Counted from the first letter of the stretch, positions 17,164 to 24,681 are shown. The stretch is 32,641 nucleotides of DNA from an uncultured Bacteroidales bacterium (GCA_947367315.1 CANBDX010000028.1:1-32641), one strand, 5' to 3'. The notes: generated from the sequence alone by a model not told the origin. Program-made: numbers and translations.

Positions 17164-17892
17164 TCATCTTCTATGAATCCGTTTACCCCCCCCCATGTCG
17201 GTAAGTACAAGTCTGAGCCTTTCTATAGCCTTCTGTTCCTCCTCACTTGCATTGAAAGCATAGTAATTTGCAACACTTTCAAAGTCAATCTTGATGAAAC
17301 GATAGCAGAACATTTTCAGCACCTCTCTTTGCGCCTCGGTAAGGTTATACTCGTTGAGTGCATCCACCTTTGCCCTGAACTTGGTAAGGTCTAAGCAATC
17401 CTCCAGCTTTATATCTGGTTTTTCTTTCGGTTCATAATACAATGGGTCATAAGTAAGGGTAGACAATAGTTCAGTCGCACTTTTCTCTTTTTCCGATGGA
17501 ATACCTAACACACCCCAATCCAGAAGCGGCAGGTCGTCCCACTCGTTGGCGAGCATATCCATATCCCACGCACCAAACGAGCCGTTGTCCTTGATCACAA
17601 TCTCGCGCAGCTTGTCAAGCGGCATGTCCTCCGGCAGAACGTAACAAGGTGCATCGACTGCCCCCATTTCACGCAACGCCGAAAAGCGCATATTTCCGCC
17701 CATAATGACGTACTTACCATTATGCGGCCACACTATCAACCCGCGTGCTTCGAGCAGCTCTGGCGTCTCTTTTATGCTCTTTACAAGCCTATCAAGGTCT
17801 GCCCTCGTCCATTCTCTTGGATTGCTCGGCAATCCTTCAACCTGACCCCGGTTTATCTCAAGGTCGGTCAGTCTAATTCTCGTTACTTCCAT
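17164..17892 (-). CDS. ParB/Srx-like domain protein, 3' end altered by a G9 tract
   Basis: The 242-aa frame has a ParB-like N-terminal domain: VTRIRLTDLEINRGQ, NPR at 24-26, LDRLVKSIKETPELLEARGL, then GKYVIMGGNMRFSALREMG (59-77), the box that binds nucleotide in ParB proteins. Phage ParB-like proteins act as nucleases, partition or transcription factors, or as partners of DNA-modifying enzymes. A run of nine G near the 3' end makes the frame stop at 17164. With eight G it would run on to a 260-aa protein ending ...DLLRIMNISKDWEDEEDE at 17109, overlapping the next ATG by 8 bases as other junctions here do. The present end is probably a frameshift. Confidence 0.82.
   Translation of the reverse strand: MEVTRIRLTDLEINRGQVEGLPSNPREWTRADLDRLVKSIKETPELLEARGLIVWPHNGKYVIMGGNMRFSALREMGAVDAPCYVLPEDMPLDKLREIVIKDNGSFGAWDMDMLANEWDDLPLLDWGVLGIPSEKEKSATELLSTLTYDPLYYEPKEKPDIKLEDCLDLTKFRAKVDALNEYNLTEAQREVLKMFCYRFIKIDFESVANYYAFNASEEEQKAIERLRLVLTDMGGGKRIHRR
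17186..17194 (-). other. G9 homopolymer that shifts the ParB-like reading frame
   Basis: Nine C on the plus strand (nine G on the coding strand) lie at codons 233-236 of the ParB-like gene. Losing one G joins it to an open, acidic 25-residue extension that ends at the glycosyltransferase start. It may be an assembly or sequencing error, a phase-variable tract or a slippage site. Confidence 0.8.
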
Positions 17893-18145
17893 CGTTCTTC
17901 GTCTTTATGTAAAACCTTATCCTCGCCTCGTTCTCTGGTCGTATAGGCTGCTTTCTCAGCGCACGCAGCAAGGTATCGTACTTGATCCTTGTACCCTTGC
18001 TCAGTTCATAGACCGATATACCACACTCCGCAATCAATCGTGCGAAGTCCGCGAGCCTTTCCTGCTCGTTACGGATGTACTCCTTTTCGTTTACTTCTAT
18101 CATATCCCACCTGTTTTGTTTCGACCATTTCAACGGGCGTGCCAC
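17873..18145 (-). CDS. Small helix-turn-helix protein
   Basis: The 90-aa protein begins at a GTG that shares its first base with the resolvase stop (TAGTG); an internal ATG at 18103 is an alternative. The segment RLADFARLIAECGISVYELSKGTRIKYDTLLRALRKQ reads as an XRE/Cro-like helix-turn-helix, so it is probably a DNA-binding regulator, perhaps of later genes. Its 3' end overlaps the ParB-like start by 20 bases. No partner domain is visible. Confidence 0.72.
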   Translation of the reverse strand: MARPLKWSKQNRWDMIEVNEKEYIRNEQERLADFARLIAECGISVYELSKGTRIKYDTLLRALRKQPIRPENEARIRFYIKTKNDGSNEN

Positions 18146-18642
18146 TATCTCCGTTTAGTTATTATTCTTATCGGTTTACCTGCATGATCCCACGCCAGCA
18201 GGGCTGCATCTCTTTCCTCCTGATTGCTGCGCCCTTTTATCGGCATAAACGCCACTATCTCGTCGTGCGTTATCTTTCCGTCCTTGCCTTTCCAGATCTT
18301 CTTCAACGGCAACCTTTCCACGACTTCAAGACCGTAATGCTGCGCACATTCCACAATCTTTCGCCCTACTTCGTGACATCTTCCGGCGTCCTTTCCCTTC
18401 CTTGCTATCGTTCCGAAGCTGTCCCGATGGTGTACATGCCAGTTCGTGCTTATCTTCCAGCTTGCCTCGACCACCACTACAACCCTACCCCCGTTATCCT
18501 TCAAGCGCATAAGATAGTCAATCAATTCAGGGAACGCGAGCGAGGATAACTCCAACTCGTTACTGGTAGTGTTGAGCTGAGCTATCCCGCTTTTGTTCAC
18601 GTCCGGGTCTATGCCTATTATTATGCCGGCTTTGTTATTCAT
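18145..18642 (-). CDS. RuvC-like Holliday junction resolvase
   Basis: The 165-aa protein has the RuvC/RNase H-fold pattern: IIIGIDPDVNKSGIAQL with Asp12 on the first strand, VVVVVEASW with Glu59 on the fourth, and a C-terminal HDEIV...NQEERDAALLAWDH with Asp145 as the last acidic ligand. Phage RuvC-like enzymes resolve branched DNA before packaging or during recombination. It fits the neighbouring recombination genes (Sak4-like, RecB-like). It starts within the 3' end of a zinc-motif gene. Confidence 0.85.
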   Translation of the reverse strand: MNNKAGIIIGIDPDVNKSGIAQLNTTSNELELSSLAFPELIDYLMRLKDNGGRVVVVVEASWKISTNWHVHHRDSFGTIARKGKDAGRCHEVGRKIVECAQHYGLEVVERLPLKKIWKGKDGKITHDEIVAFMPIKGRSNQEERDAALLAWDHAGKPIRIITKRR

Positions 18643-18967
18643 TCCCGTAGTCTTTTACGATGTTCTTCTTTGCTGACTTTGGGTGTCGCTTTCTCCAGTC
18701 CTTGTATGCCTGATGGTTGCAGTCCTTACAGTGTCCCTGCCTTCCGTCTATCGTCTTGCTTGACTTTGCGAAGTTCTCAATCGGCAATTCCCTTCCGCAC
18801 TTGGTGCATATCTTTGTGTCTTTGCTTCGTGCTTCTGCGATCTTCTCGCCTCTTGACGTTCCTTCTCTCCTGTCGTTGCATTGTTCAGCCAGCGCGCTGA
18901 CAACCTTGTTGTGCCTTACGCATCTACCACCTTGTGCGTAGTGCGGGCAGTCCATGCAGTAGTTCAT
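18635..18967 (-). CDS. Zinc-finger protein (two Cys clusters)
   Basis: The 110-aa protein has an N-terminal cluster CMDCPHYAQGGRC and a second, well-formed zinc ribbon, CTKCGRELPIENFAKSS...GHCKDC, followed by a basic tail (YKDWRKRHPKSAKKN). The second ribbon resembles that preceding HNH/endonuclease VII-like domains, but no HNH residues follow, so it may be only a nucleic-acid-binding protein. It overlaps the preceding gene by ATGA and the resolvase start by 8 bases. Confidence 0.75.
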   Translation of the reverse strand: MNYCMDCPHYAQGGRCVRHNKVVSALAEQCNDRREGTSRGEKIAEARSKDTKICTKCGRELPIENFAKSSKTIDGRQGHCKDCNHQAYKDWRKRHPKSAKKNIVKDYGNE

Positions 18968-19341
18968 ATCTTCGCCTCCAAATACTCCTTGTTAAAATAC
19001 CCTTCCTTGATTAGCCATTCAATGCAGTCAATCAAATACTCATATATCGTTTCGCCAACAAACTGCTCAACGACATCAAGAGGGATGTTATAATAATACA
19101 TGTAGTTATTCGCATAATCGCAGTATTCTCCATGCTTATGTGGAACTAACTCCATTAATCTGTGCAGAGACCACGCAGGAAAAACCTCACTCTCATTGCG
19201 CTTTGTGAACTTTCTTGGCATTTCACATGATGCTGATCCCCATCTTATGCACATATCCGCAGTCTCCTTCTTGAGACCGAGTGCGAGCAACCTCTCCGAC
19301 TGCTCCCTTGTCGTGCATATCTGTGAGTTAAATTTTTCCAT
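18964..19341 (-). CDS. Conserved phage protein of unknown function
   Basis: The 125-aa protein has a patterned start (ICTTREQSERLLALGLKKETADM), a middle AWSLHRLMELVPH and an end YEYLIDCIEWLIKEGYFNKEYL. I recall proteins of this pattern as common in Bacteroidales prophages, including the TREQSxxLLxLGL start, but no function is known to me. It is in the middle of the early operon; its ATG lies 4 bases after the upstream stop (ACCAAGTAA). Confidence 0.75.
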   Translation of the reverse strand: MEKFNSQICTTREQSERLLALGLKKETADMCIRWGSASCEMPRKFTKRNESEVFPAWSLHRLMELVPHKHGEYCDYANNYMYYYNIPLDVVEQFVGETIYEYLIDCIEWLIKEGYFNKEYLEAKI

Positions 19342-19345
19342 TGTC

Positions 19346-19942
19346 TTACTTGGTTGTAAAATGATTAAAATCTCTTTTCTCGAATATACCTACGTGCGGC
19401 AGGCTTTCGTAATACTCCAGTATGGCGGCCTCGGCTGCATCATCCTGCCAGCTGCTTTCCATGTGATGAAGGAGTAACTTGTTCCAACGCCTTGCATCAT
19501 CTTCGTGGTTGTCGTAGCTCTGCGCATCGAAAGCATGCTCCCCATGCCCCGTCATGACTTCCGTCTGATCCACCATAAACGTATACTGGTATATATCCCT
19601 GATACGCTGAACACATCGCGTTATCTCGTTAGCTGCCCTCTTACGTTCAAACCTCCACTTTGCCTCGGCCTTAATGTCCGTAAACTGCTTGTCGAAATAC
19701 TCTAACATCTGCATTGTCGAGGTGCTGAGTATGAACAACCCGGTAAGTATGAAGTTCAGGCGCATCTCCTCCTTCTTGAGCCTTTCCTCCTTTCGTGCCT
19801 TAAGCTGTGCCTGCCTTGCCGCCGGCGTCATGAAGCGGCTGCACGCGTAGTTGATGGGCTTGACCGCCATGCGGTTTCTCATGCAGTAGCCCGCGCTGTT
19901 GAACACGCATTCGCCGCAGGTATGTAGTTTTGTCGTTGTCAT
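19346..19942 (-). CDS. Unknown protein with N-terminal Cys cluster and membrane-like segment
   Basis: 198 aa from the ATG at 19942, 11 bases after the previous stop (the frame is open to 20038 but would overlap that gene). The N-terminus CGECVFNSAGYCMRNRMAVKPINYACSRF has four Cys in a zinc-like arrangement (CxxC...C...C). A basic helix (ARQAQLKARKEERLKKEEMR) precedes the hydrophobic LNFILTGLFILSTSTMQMLEYF, possibly one membrane or amphipathic helix. The rest is helical with several charged residues. I do not recognise the family. Confidence 0.68.
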   Translation of the reverse strand: MTTTKLHTCGECVFNSAGYCMRNRMAVKPINYACSRFMTPAARQAQLKARKEERLKKEEMRLNFILTGLFILSTSTMQMLEYFDKQFTDIKAEAKWRFERKRAANEITRCVQRIRDIYQYTFMVDQTEVMTGHGEHAFDAQSYDNHEDDARRWNKLLLHHMESSWQDDAAEAAILEYYESLPHVGIFEKRDFNHFTTK

Positions 19943-19953
19943 TTTACTTGGTA

Positions 19954-20235
19954 TTAAATCATTTCTATGTCCGTAACGCGGAAAACCGAGATTTCCCTCA
20001 CATACACTCCGTCGCTGTATTGTTCCTTTTCCACACACCCCGTCAAGCGCACTTTATTGCCCGTATTTACCGCGATCCCTTCGTGTGATACGCAGTTGTG
20101 CCACTTTATATCCAAGCGCGGGATTAGGGCGTCTTTCATTACTCTTTCGGTTACAAGGGCGAAGTTCTGCACCTTGCGTCCGTCCTTGTCGGTTATCATC
20201 CTGACGCAACCGACGCGTCCTATCAATGTTTCCAT
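19954..20235 (-). CDS. OB-fold (SSB-like) small protein
   Basis: The 93-aa protein runs LIGRVGCVRMITDKDGRKVQ-NFALVTER ... WHNCVSHEGIAVNTGNKVRLTGCVEKEQY ... VYVREISVFRVTDIEMI. This five-strand pattern (GRVG..., FALVTxR, W..C, GxxVxLxGxV, ..V..V.D) is that of bacterial single-strand DNA-binding proteins and PriB-like OB folds, but without an acidic C-terminal tail. It probably binds ssDNA in replication or recombination. Its ATG shares a base with the upstream TAA (TAATG). A second SSB-like gene is at 20872. Confidence 0.68.
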   Translation of the reverse strand: METLIGRVGCVRMITDKDGRKVQNFALVTERVMKDALIPRLDIKWHNCVSHEGIAVNTGNKVRLTGCVEKEQYSDGVYVREISVFRVTDIEMI

Positions 20236-20606
20236 TATGCTATTGCTTGCCTCAGTTTGTTCATGTTCTTCTCCATAAGCCCCACTATCGTCTTGTGGTA
20301 TGCGCTTTCCTTGTTGAACCTACCCCTGCACTGAAGTATTCGCCACTTCTTCGTGTCAAGCTCTATCGTTTCAAGCCTTACTCCCTCATCGAAATAGTGC
20401 ATCGCCCAACCGAACACCTTATCGTCGGCTATTACTGCACAACCATTCTGCGCCTCCTTCTTAGCTTCGGTTTTGATATATGCACAGCAATCAGCAATCG
20501 CTTCCTTTTCCTTGCTGCATCTTTCAAAGAACTTCTCGGCGAATACAGCGTCGCCCTGCGCTCTTTTTTCAAGGTAACCCTTGATAATCTTTTTAAATGA
20601 TGTCAT
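20235..20606 (-). CDS. PcfK-like protein
   Basis: The 123-aa protein matches the PcfK-like pattern: an N-terminal FKKIIKGYLEKRAQGDAVFAEKF, then IADCCAYIKTEAKK and CAVIADDKVFGWAMHYFDEG. PcfK-like proteins are found on conjugative plasmids and in Bacteroidota mobile elements; their biochemical role is not known to me. It is one of the few genes here with a clear Shine-Dalgarno-like AAGGAGA, about 8 bases before the ATG. Confidence 0.78.
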   Translation of the reverse strand: MTSFKKIIKGYLEKRAQGDAVFAEKFFERCSKEKEAIADCCAYIKTEAKKEAQNGCAVIADDKVFGWAMHYFDEGVRLETIELDTKKWRILQCRGRFNKESAYHKTIVGLMEKNMNKLRQAIA

Positions 20607-20642
20607 GATTGTATCTCCTTGGTGTTGTTTGTAATCTTGTCT

Positions 20643-20849
20643 TTATGCGAGGCTATAACGTACTACGTGCTTGCCTCCTTCTACCTTGACGTTCTCGGTC
20701 TTGATCATGTAACCGAGTTTCTTTATCTCTGCAATCCTTGCGCTCAAACAGAAGCAACCGCAAAGGTTCAAGGCTTCTATCGGTGTTATGCCGTTCCCCG
20801 CCTTCATATAGGCGAGGATGGCATTTGTCTGCGATTGTAGTGTTCTCAT
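20643..20849 (-). CDS. Small winged-helix DNA-binding protein
   Basis: The 68-aa protein (LQSQTNAILAYMKAGNGITPIEALNLCGCFCLSARIAEIKKLGYMIKTENV...YSLA) has the layout of a minimal winged helix: helix 1 with an ITPxEAL turn, a recognition helix LSARIAEIKKLGY and a two-strand wing. Proteins of this helix-turn-helix type are common in phages. A regulatory or recombination-accessory role is likely; the target is unknown. Confidence 0.75.
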   Translation of the reverse strand: MRTLQSQTNAILAYMKAGNGITPIEALNLCGCFCLSARIAEIKKLGYMIKTENVKVEGGKHVVRYSLA

Positions 20850-20871
20850 ATTCGTACCCTTTTAAGCGTTA

Positions 20872-21249
20872 CTAATTAGCGAACGGAAGGTCGTCGTCCT
20901 GCGGCATGCCCGCCTCTGGTATCGGTGTACTCTCCACCTGCTGCGCTTCCTCCATTCCGGCAGCCTTGATGCTGTGCAGGTCTGCCTGTGTGAACCAGCT
21001 ACGCACGCCATCCTTATTGGTCCATTCTCGGCTCGAAAGGTCCCACGCTACCTCTACCTTGTCGCCCACGTTAAACGCCTGCACCGCGTCGATGTTCTGC
21101 GTCATAACCTGAAAGGCCATCTTCTTGCTATACTTGCCGAGCGGCACCTCTACGACGAGGGTCATACGTCCCCAGCTGTTACCATTTGCCGATACGCCCT
21201 GAGTGATCGGACCTTTCTCATATACTGTTCCTTTTGTGTAATAGTTCAT
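20872..21249 (-). CDS. DUF3127-like single-stranded DNA-binding protein
   Basis: The 125-aa protein has an OB-fold pattern typical of DUF3127/SSB-like proteins: WGRMTLVVEV...KKMAFQVMTQNIDAVQAFNVGDKVEVAWDLSSREW, WFTQADLHSIKA, then a flexible linker and the acidic tip DDDLPFAN, the protein-interaction tail of bacterial SSBs. It would coat ssDNA in phage replication and recombination next to the Sak4-like ATPase and exonuclease. Confidence 0.82.
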   Translation of the reverse strand: MNYYTKGTVYEKGPITQGVSANGNSWGRMTLVVEVPLGKYSKKMAFQVMTQNIDAVQAFNVGDKVEVAWDLSSREWTNKDGVRSWFTQADLHSIKAAGMEEAQQVESTPIPEAGMPQDDDLPFAN

Positions 21250-21382
21250 AACGTTGTTTCTTTTTAAGCATTAGTAATATCTTTCGTGTGGTGTTGTAGC
21301 TTCTCAGATCGGTTGCGGATTTGAGCAGCTTTTCAAGGTCGGCCACCATCTTAGCCGTTTGCCTATCCGTTAAGGTAACCAT
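21218..21382 (-). CDS. 54-aa helical protein
   Basis: A short frame MVTLTDRQTAKMVADLEKLL... then KSATDLRSYNTTRKILLMLK... It starts inside the last 20 bases of the replication gene and runs 32 bases into the SSB-like gene. The charged helical sequence and its fit in a 113-base gap otherwise without coding capacity support a real gene. The SATDxxxYNxTRK pattern is one I recall from small Bacteroidales phage proteins, but function is unknown. Confidence 0.55.
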   Translation of the reverse strand: MVTLTDRQTAKMVADLEKLLKSATDLRSYNTTRKILLMLKKKQRYELLHKRNSI

Positions 21383-22232
21383 GTTCCCGCTTGTATCTTT
21401 CGACTTCCTCGCGGAGCCGCCTTTCTTCTTCCTCTCGTTTACGCTGGAGTTCCTTGTACATGTCCCCGACCCTGCTATTATCCTGTGCGAGTGAGAACGC
21501 CTGTGTCGGCCTTCCGCATGTTCTTGGAGCGGCGTTGTCTTTCTTCTGCTGCCTTGCGCTTAACCATTCCTGATACTTCGCATCGGTATCTCCGAACACT
21601 ACGCCCTTCCAGCCGTTTTCAATAGTCTTTTCCATCAGCTCAATGGCGAACGCTTCCTCATACCTTGCCAGCTTGTTCAGCGTCAGCTGCAGCGCCTTCT
21701 GCGTCTTTCCTTTCCAGTTCTTCTCCTCACATAGTGCAGCCCATGTCTCTAAGAATTTATCCGAAGAAAAAGGAAGATTGAGAGGTGGCGGCGCGGGCTT
21801 ACCCTTTTTCTTTTTTATAGATATATCTGTATTATCTTGAATATCTATATTATCTATGTGCGCTATTTTTTGTGTGTCACAAAAATTGTGTGTCGCGTTT
21901 TTTGTGTCACACAAATTTTGTGTATCACAATTTTTATAGCACAGCGCCTTGAGTATATACTGCGTTGCCCCGAATCCTCTTTCGTGCTTCTGCCCGCATA
22001 TCTCCAGCCACCCTGCGTCACGCAGTTCATATAGATACTTTCGTAAGGTCGCCACACTCATCCCCACTTCCTTGCTCATCACTTCCTGCCAGAACTCCCA
22101 GCCTTCAGGCTTTGCCGCCATGTAGGCATACACGAAACGAGCCTGAGCAGACAAGTCGCAGTCTTGGATCAAGTCGCGCGGGATAGGCTGAAACCTATTC
22201 AACCCCTTCAGTTCCGATTTAAAGTTACTCAT
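21363..22232 (-). CDS. Replication initiator (winged helix + DnaD-like)
   Basis: 289 aa from the ATG at 22232, overlapping the HNH stop by 8 bases (ATGAGTAA); an upstream ATG at 22364 would lie within that gene. Residues about 15-85 form a winged helix (LSAQARFVYAYMAAKPEGWEF...GMSVATLRKYLYELRDAGWLEI). A low-complexity linker with CDT repeats (about 98-125) follows, then a helical domain (KFLETWAALCEEKNW ... ENGWKGVVF) like the DnaD or phage O/RepA C-terminus, and a strongly charged tail. DnaD-like initiators load the helicase; no phage helicase gene is seen, so host DnaB would be used. The DNA coding for the linker holds iteron-like repeats. Confidence 0.82.
   Translation of the reverse strand: MSNFKSELKGLNRFQPIPRDLIQDCDLSAQARFVYAYMAAKPEGWEFWQEVMSKEVGMSVATLRKYLYELRDAGWLEICGQKHERGFGATQYILKALCYKNCDTQNLCDTKNATHNFCDTQKIAHIDNIDIQDNTDISIKKKKGKPAPPPLNLPFSSDKFLETWAALCEEKNWKGKTQKALQLTLNKLARYEEAFAIELMEKTIENGWKGVVFGDTDAKYQEWLSARQQKKDNAAPRTCGRPTQAFSLAQDNSRVGDMYKELQRKREEEERRLREEVERYKREHGYLNG
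21866..21935. repeat. Iteron-like repeats inside the initiator gene (candidate origin)
   Basis: Four copies of a TGTGTGTCAC-like unit lie at 21871, 21887, 21901 and 21919, within AT-rich DNA. They include near-palindromes such as TTTGTGTCACACAAA (21901-21915). They encode the repeated CDT residues of the linker. Repeats within the initiator gene next to AT-rich DNA are the layout of the lambda O-type origin. Confidence 0.6.
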
Positions 22233-22593
22233 TGCGAAATGCGTTATAGTTAAATGGCATAGGACCGCGCAAACCCAGAATACGATAATCCTCAAATTCC
22301 TTCGCAGCTGCCCATTTATGCAGTTCGTTATATATGGCTGCATATTCCGCAAGCATTGTCCCACTAAATGAACACATGGCGGCTATCTGGCAATCGCCGA
22401 AAGACAAGATATGTGCAGCGTGAGTTACAAGGCCCTCATGTAGCATTCTATGCAGTCTCATGTGCAGGTCGTGCGGCAGCAATAACAAGTTGCTCATATC
22501 GTTGTGATCGTGATTCAAGTCCACATGATGAATGTCATAGTCTGCCGGTATTACTATGCCATATTTTTCTTCGTATTGTTTCCTGTAATCCAT
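22225..22593 (-). CDS. HNH-type nuclease domain protein
   Basis: 122 aa from the ATG at 22593, 2 bases after the exonuclease stop. IHHVDLNHDHNDMSNLLLLPHDLHMRLH (about 21-48) fits the HNH beta-beta-alpha metal motif: a double His, the Asn of the SNL turn and a distal His on the helix. No separate DNA-binding domain precedes it, unlike homing endonucleases. It is embedded in the early operon and overlaps the initiator start, so it is probably a regular phage gene rather than an invading element. Confidence 0.78.
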   Translation of the reverse strand: MDYRKQYEEKYGIVIPADYDIHHVDLNHDHNDMSNLLLLPHDLHMRLHRMLHEGLVTHAAHILSFGDCQIAAMCSFSGTMLAEYAAIYNELHKWAAAKEFEDYRILGLRGPMPFNYNAFRNE

Positions 22594-22595
22594 AA

Positions 22596-23393
22596 CTAAT
22601 CCTCCGCAAATATCTTCTTGTCTGTGATCTGGTGGCGGTGTGCCTCCAGCCATTCGATGAACCTCTCGCATATCTGGCGCAGGTGCAACTCCGCCGCCGC
22701 ATGGTTATAGCTGTAGTATTCTTCGTAAATGTTACCCGAAAGCACTGGCGTCCTTGACGTGCCACCCTTCCACACTACGACCAGATACTCAAACCCGCTC
22801 ACGCTCTGAAGCTCTCCACTCTCCACAAGGCAGTAAGGATATACGAACCTCTGCCAACCCTTGCCGTACTTACCGAACTCATAACGGCTGGTGGTCTTGA
22901 TGTCTACAACCTCATCCGCCACGATCTCATCTATATATCCATACAGTTCCACGTCTCCGTATGCGGTCGGAAGTATCGCGCGGCAGTTGTGCTGACTTAT
23001 GGCACCAGTAAGCGCCTCGGCCACCTCCTTGCAGAAGTCCACATCGTAATGGAACTCAAACCCGTTTAATTTCGCAGTAATAACGCGATTTCCGCCCAGT
23101 TCTCCGCTCTGAATATCCATACCCTCATATCCACACTTTCGGCGCGAAATAAGGCAGTCTATTACCTCGTTAAAGCACGTTCCCTTGTCTGCCGCCTCTA
23201 TCGGCTCACGCGGTACGCGGTTCACTGCATCGAGCAGTTCCTTCTCGAGCCTGTCGGCTATCTCGTCCGCAGTCTCTTTGTATTCGCCGTCACCGTCCAA
23301 GTTCCAGAACTCCTCGGCAGCTTGTTCAGCGTCAAGGAATGACTGGAACTTGTCCAGAACGGACGGATATATCCTATAGCGAACGTTACTCAT
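22596..23393 (-). CDS. RecB-family PD-(D/E)XK exonuclease
   Basis: The 265-aa protein carries the core of RecB/Cas4-like nucleases: GYIDEI (Asp155), EVVDIKTTSRY (Asp164-Ile-Lys166) and the following QRFVYPYCL, a QxxxY motif (Gln181, Tyr185). The N-terminal half is helical with a FNEVIDCLI segment. Next to the Sak4-like ATPase and SSB-like gene it would supply the exonuclease of a phage recombination system. It overlaps the upstream gene by 8 bases (ATGAGTAA). Confidence 0.85.
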   Translation of the reverse strand: MSNVRYRIYPSVLDKFQSFLDAEQAAEEFWNLDGDGEYKETADEIADRLEKELLDAVNRVPREPIEAADKGTCFNEVIDCLISRRKCGYEGMDIQSGELGGNRVITAKLNGFEFHYDVDFCKEVAEALTGAISQHNCRAILPTAYGDVELYGYIDEIVADEVVDIKTTSRYEFGKYGKGWQRFVYPYCLVESGELQSVSGFEYLVVVWKGGTSRTPVLSGNIYEEYYSYNHAAAELHLRQICERFIEWLEAHRHQITDKKIFAED

Positions 23394-24318
23394 AGCACTT
23401 CTTCGCCTTATTGTAAACCAGCTTCAACTCGGCTCCTTTCTTGGCTACGGCACGCTGTGCGCGGAGCATACTGTCGTATATATGCTCGTAACCGAACACC
23501 TCGCGCATCGCCTCATTCAGGCTAACCGCATCCGTAGCAGCATCTACCTTTCCGGTGATCACGTCCAGCAACGCCTCGTAATCTGCTGTCTGCTCCTGTC
23601 GCTTCTCCTGTGCGCTCTTGTACGACTTCACGATATTAGAGAACGCCACATTGCTCATTCCCTTGCCCTGCTCATCCACTACCACTGGCAGCTTCATTGT
23701 TGCCGGAAGGTTGCAGGTGTTCTTAGCATAATAATACTCCGCAGGGTCGAAGGTTATAACGCGCTCCTTTCCGATTGCGTACATATAACCCACAAGGTCA
23801 AGCTCCTTTATCAGATCATTAGCTGACGAGCCGCCAATCTCCGGGCGCTTGAATGTCTCCTCGCCTCTGCGCTCCTCTCTTTCGTGTGCAATAAACACTA
23901 CGTTCTTACCCATCATCGCAAGCGACTTAAGGAAGTTCACGAACATAGTCTTGCGCACGCCGTAACCCTTCAACGAAAGGCTGCCATCACGCATCGCCAT
24001 CTTCGGGTCGTTCTTAATGATGTAGGCCGACATAAAGTCCAGCATCTTGCCAACCGTATCAATTACGATGGTCTTTACTTCCGGCATCTCGTTAGCGATT
24101 TCCTGGAGTGCAGCGTTTGTATCCTCCCAGCTTGTAGGCTGTAGTGTTGGCACCTGATGCGCTCCGTTGATACGCTGCACGCCGCCATCATAGTCGAACA
24201 ATACTGCGTCTGGAGCCGATACTCCGAAAGTGGTCTTGCCGATACCCGGCTGTCCGTAGATCAGAACCGAAAGCGTAGCCTTGACGCTCAGTTCACTTGG
24301 CTTCTTGATAAGTCCCAT
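23386..24318 (-). CDS. Sak4-like RecA-fold ATPase (phage recombinase)
   Basis: The 310-aa protein has an N-terminal RecA core: Walker A GQPGIGKTT (22-30), FDYDGGVQRI, Walker B TIVIDTVG (Asp87), then KNVVFIAHEREE, where the polar residues at the strand end serve as sensor. The last third is helical and variable. This is the architecture of Sak4/AAA_24 phage NTPases, which support single-strand annealing together with an SSB. It heads the recombination block (ATPase, exonuclease, HNH, initiator, SSB). Confidence 0.85.
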   Translation of the reverse strand: MGLIKKPSELSVKATLSVLIYGQPGIGKTTFGVSAPDAVLFDYDGGVQRINGAHQVPTLQPTSWEDTNAALQEIANEMPEVKTIVIDTVGKMLDFMSAYIIKNDPKMAMRDGSLSLKGYGVRKTMFVNFLKSLAMMGKNVVFIAHEREERRGEETFKRPEIGGSSANDLIKELDLVGYMYAIGKERVITFDPAEYYYAKNTCNLPATMKLPVVVDEQGKGMSNVAFSNIVKSYKSAQEKRQEQTADYEALLDVITGKVDAATDAVSLNEAMREVFGYEHIYDSMLRAQRAVAKKGAELKLVYNKAKKCYE

Positions 24319-24320
24319 AA

Positions 24321-24620
24321 TTATTCTTCGTTACTTGGTGTTTCTTCCTTTTCAATCTGCTCCAGCTTCGCAAGCGCTGCGCCTGTGGTCTGGTCCAATA
24401 CGTCGAGGTAGTCCTGTACTTCGTCGATTATGTGATACGTTTGTGACGAAAGCCTTTCGTAGTCTTTTGAACGTACCACAATATCAAGCATCGTATCTCC
24501 GCAGAACTGCCTGATGTTAATGTCTACGGCCATCTTGTCTGCATGCTCCAGAGCCTTAGCCGCCAACGCCTCCATGATCACTCCGAGGTCTTCACTTTGG
24601 ATGTAATGTTTTTTTTCCAT
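24321..24620 (-). CDS. Hypothetical protein (99 aa)
   Basis: 99 aa from the ATG at 24620 (MEKKHYIQSEDLGVIMEALA). The frame is open to 24716, but that stretch overlaps the tRNA-like element and is not protein-like. The sequence is helical and acidic, with RQFCGDTMLDIVVRS in the middle and a C-terminal acidic tail (EQIEKEETPSNEE). I do not recognise it. It lies 2 bases before the Sak4-like gene and downstream of the tRNA-like locus. Confidence 0.65.
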   Translation of the reverse strand: MEKKHYIQSEDLGVIMEALAAKALEHADKMAVDINIRQFCGDTMLDIVVRSKDYERLSSQTYHIIDEVQDYLDVLDQTTGAALAKLEQIEKEETPSNEE

Positions 24621-24681
24621 AATTTTGTGATGTTTTTTAAGTTCTGGCCTTGCCCCCTGTGGGCGGGCCTTCTTTTTTTGC

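Noticed and set aside
22225..22593. HNH gene as an inserted homing endonuclease
   Set aside because: It has no DNA-binding module, interrupts no gene and is joined to both neighbours by tight operon spacing.
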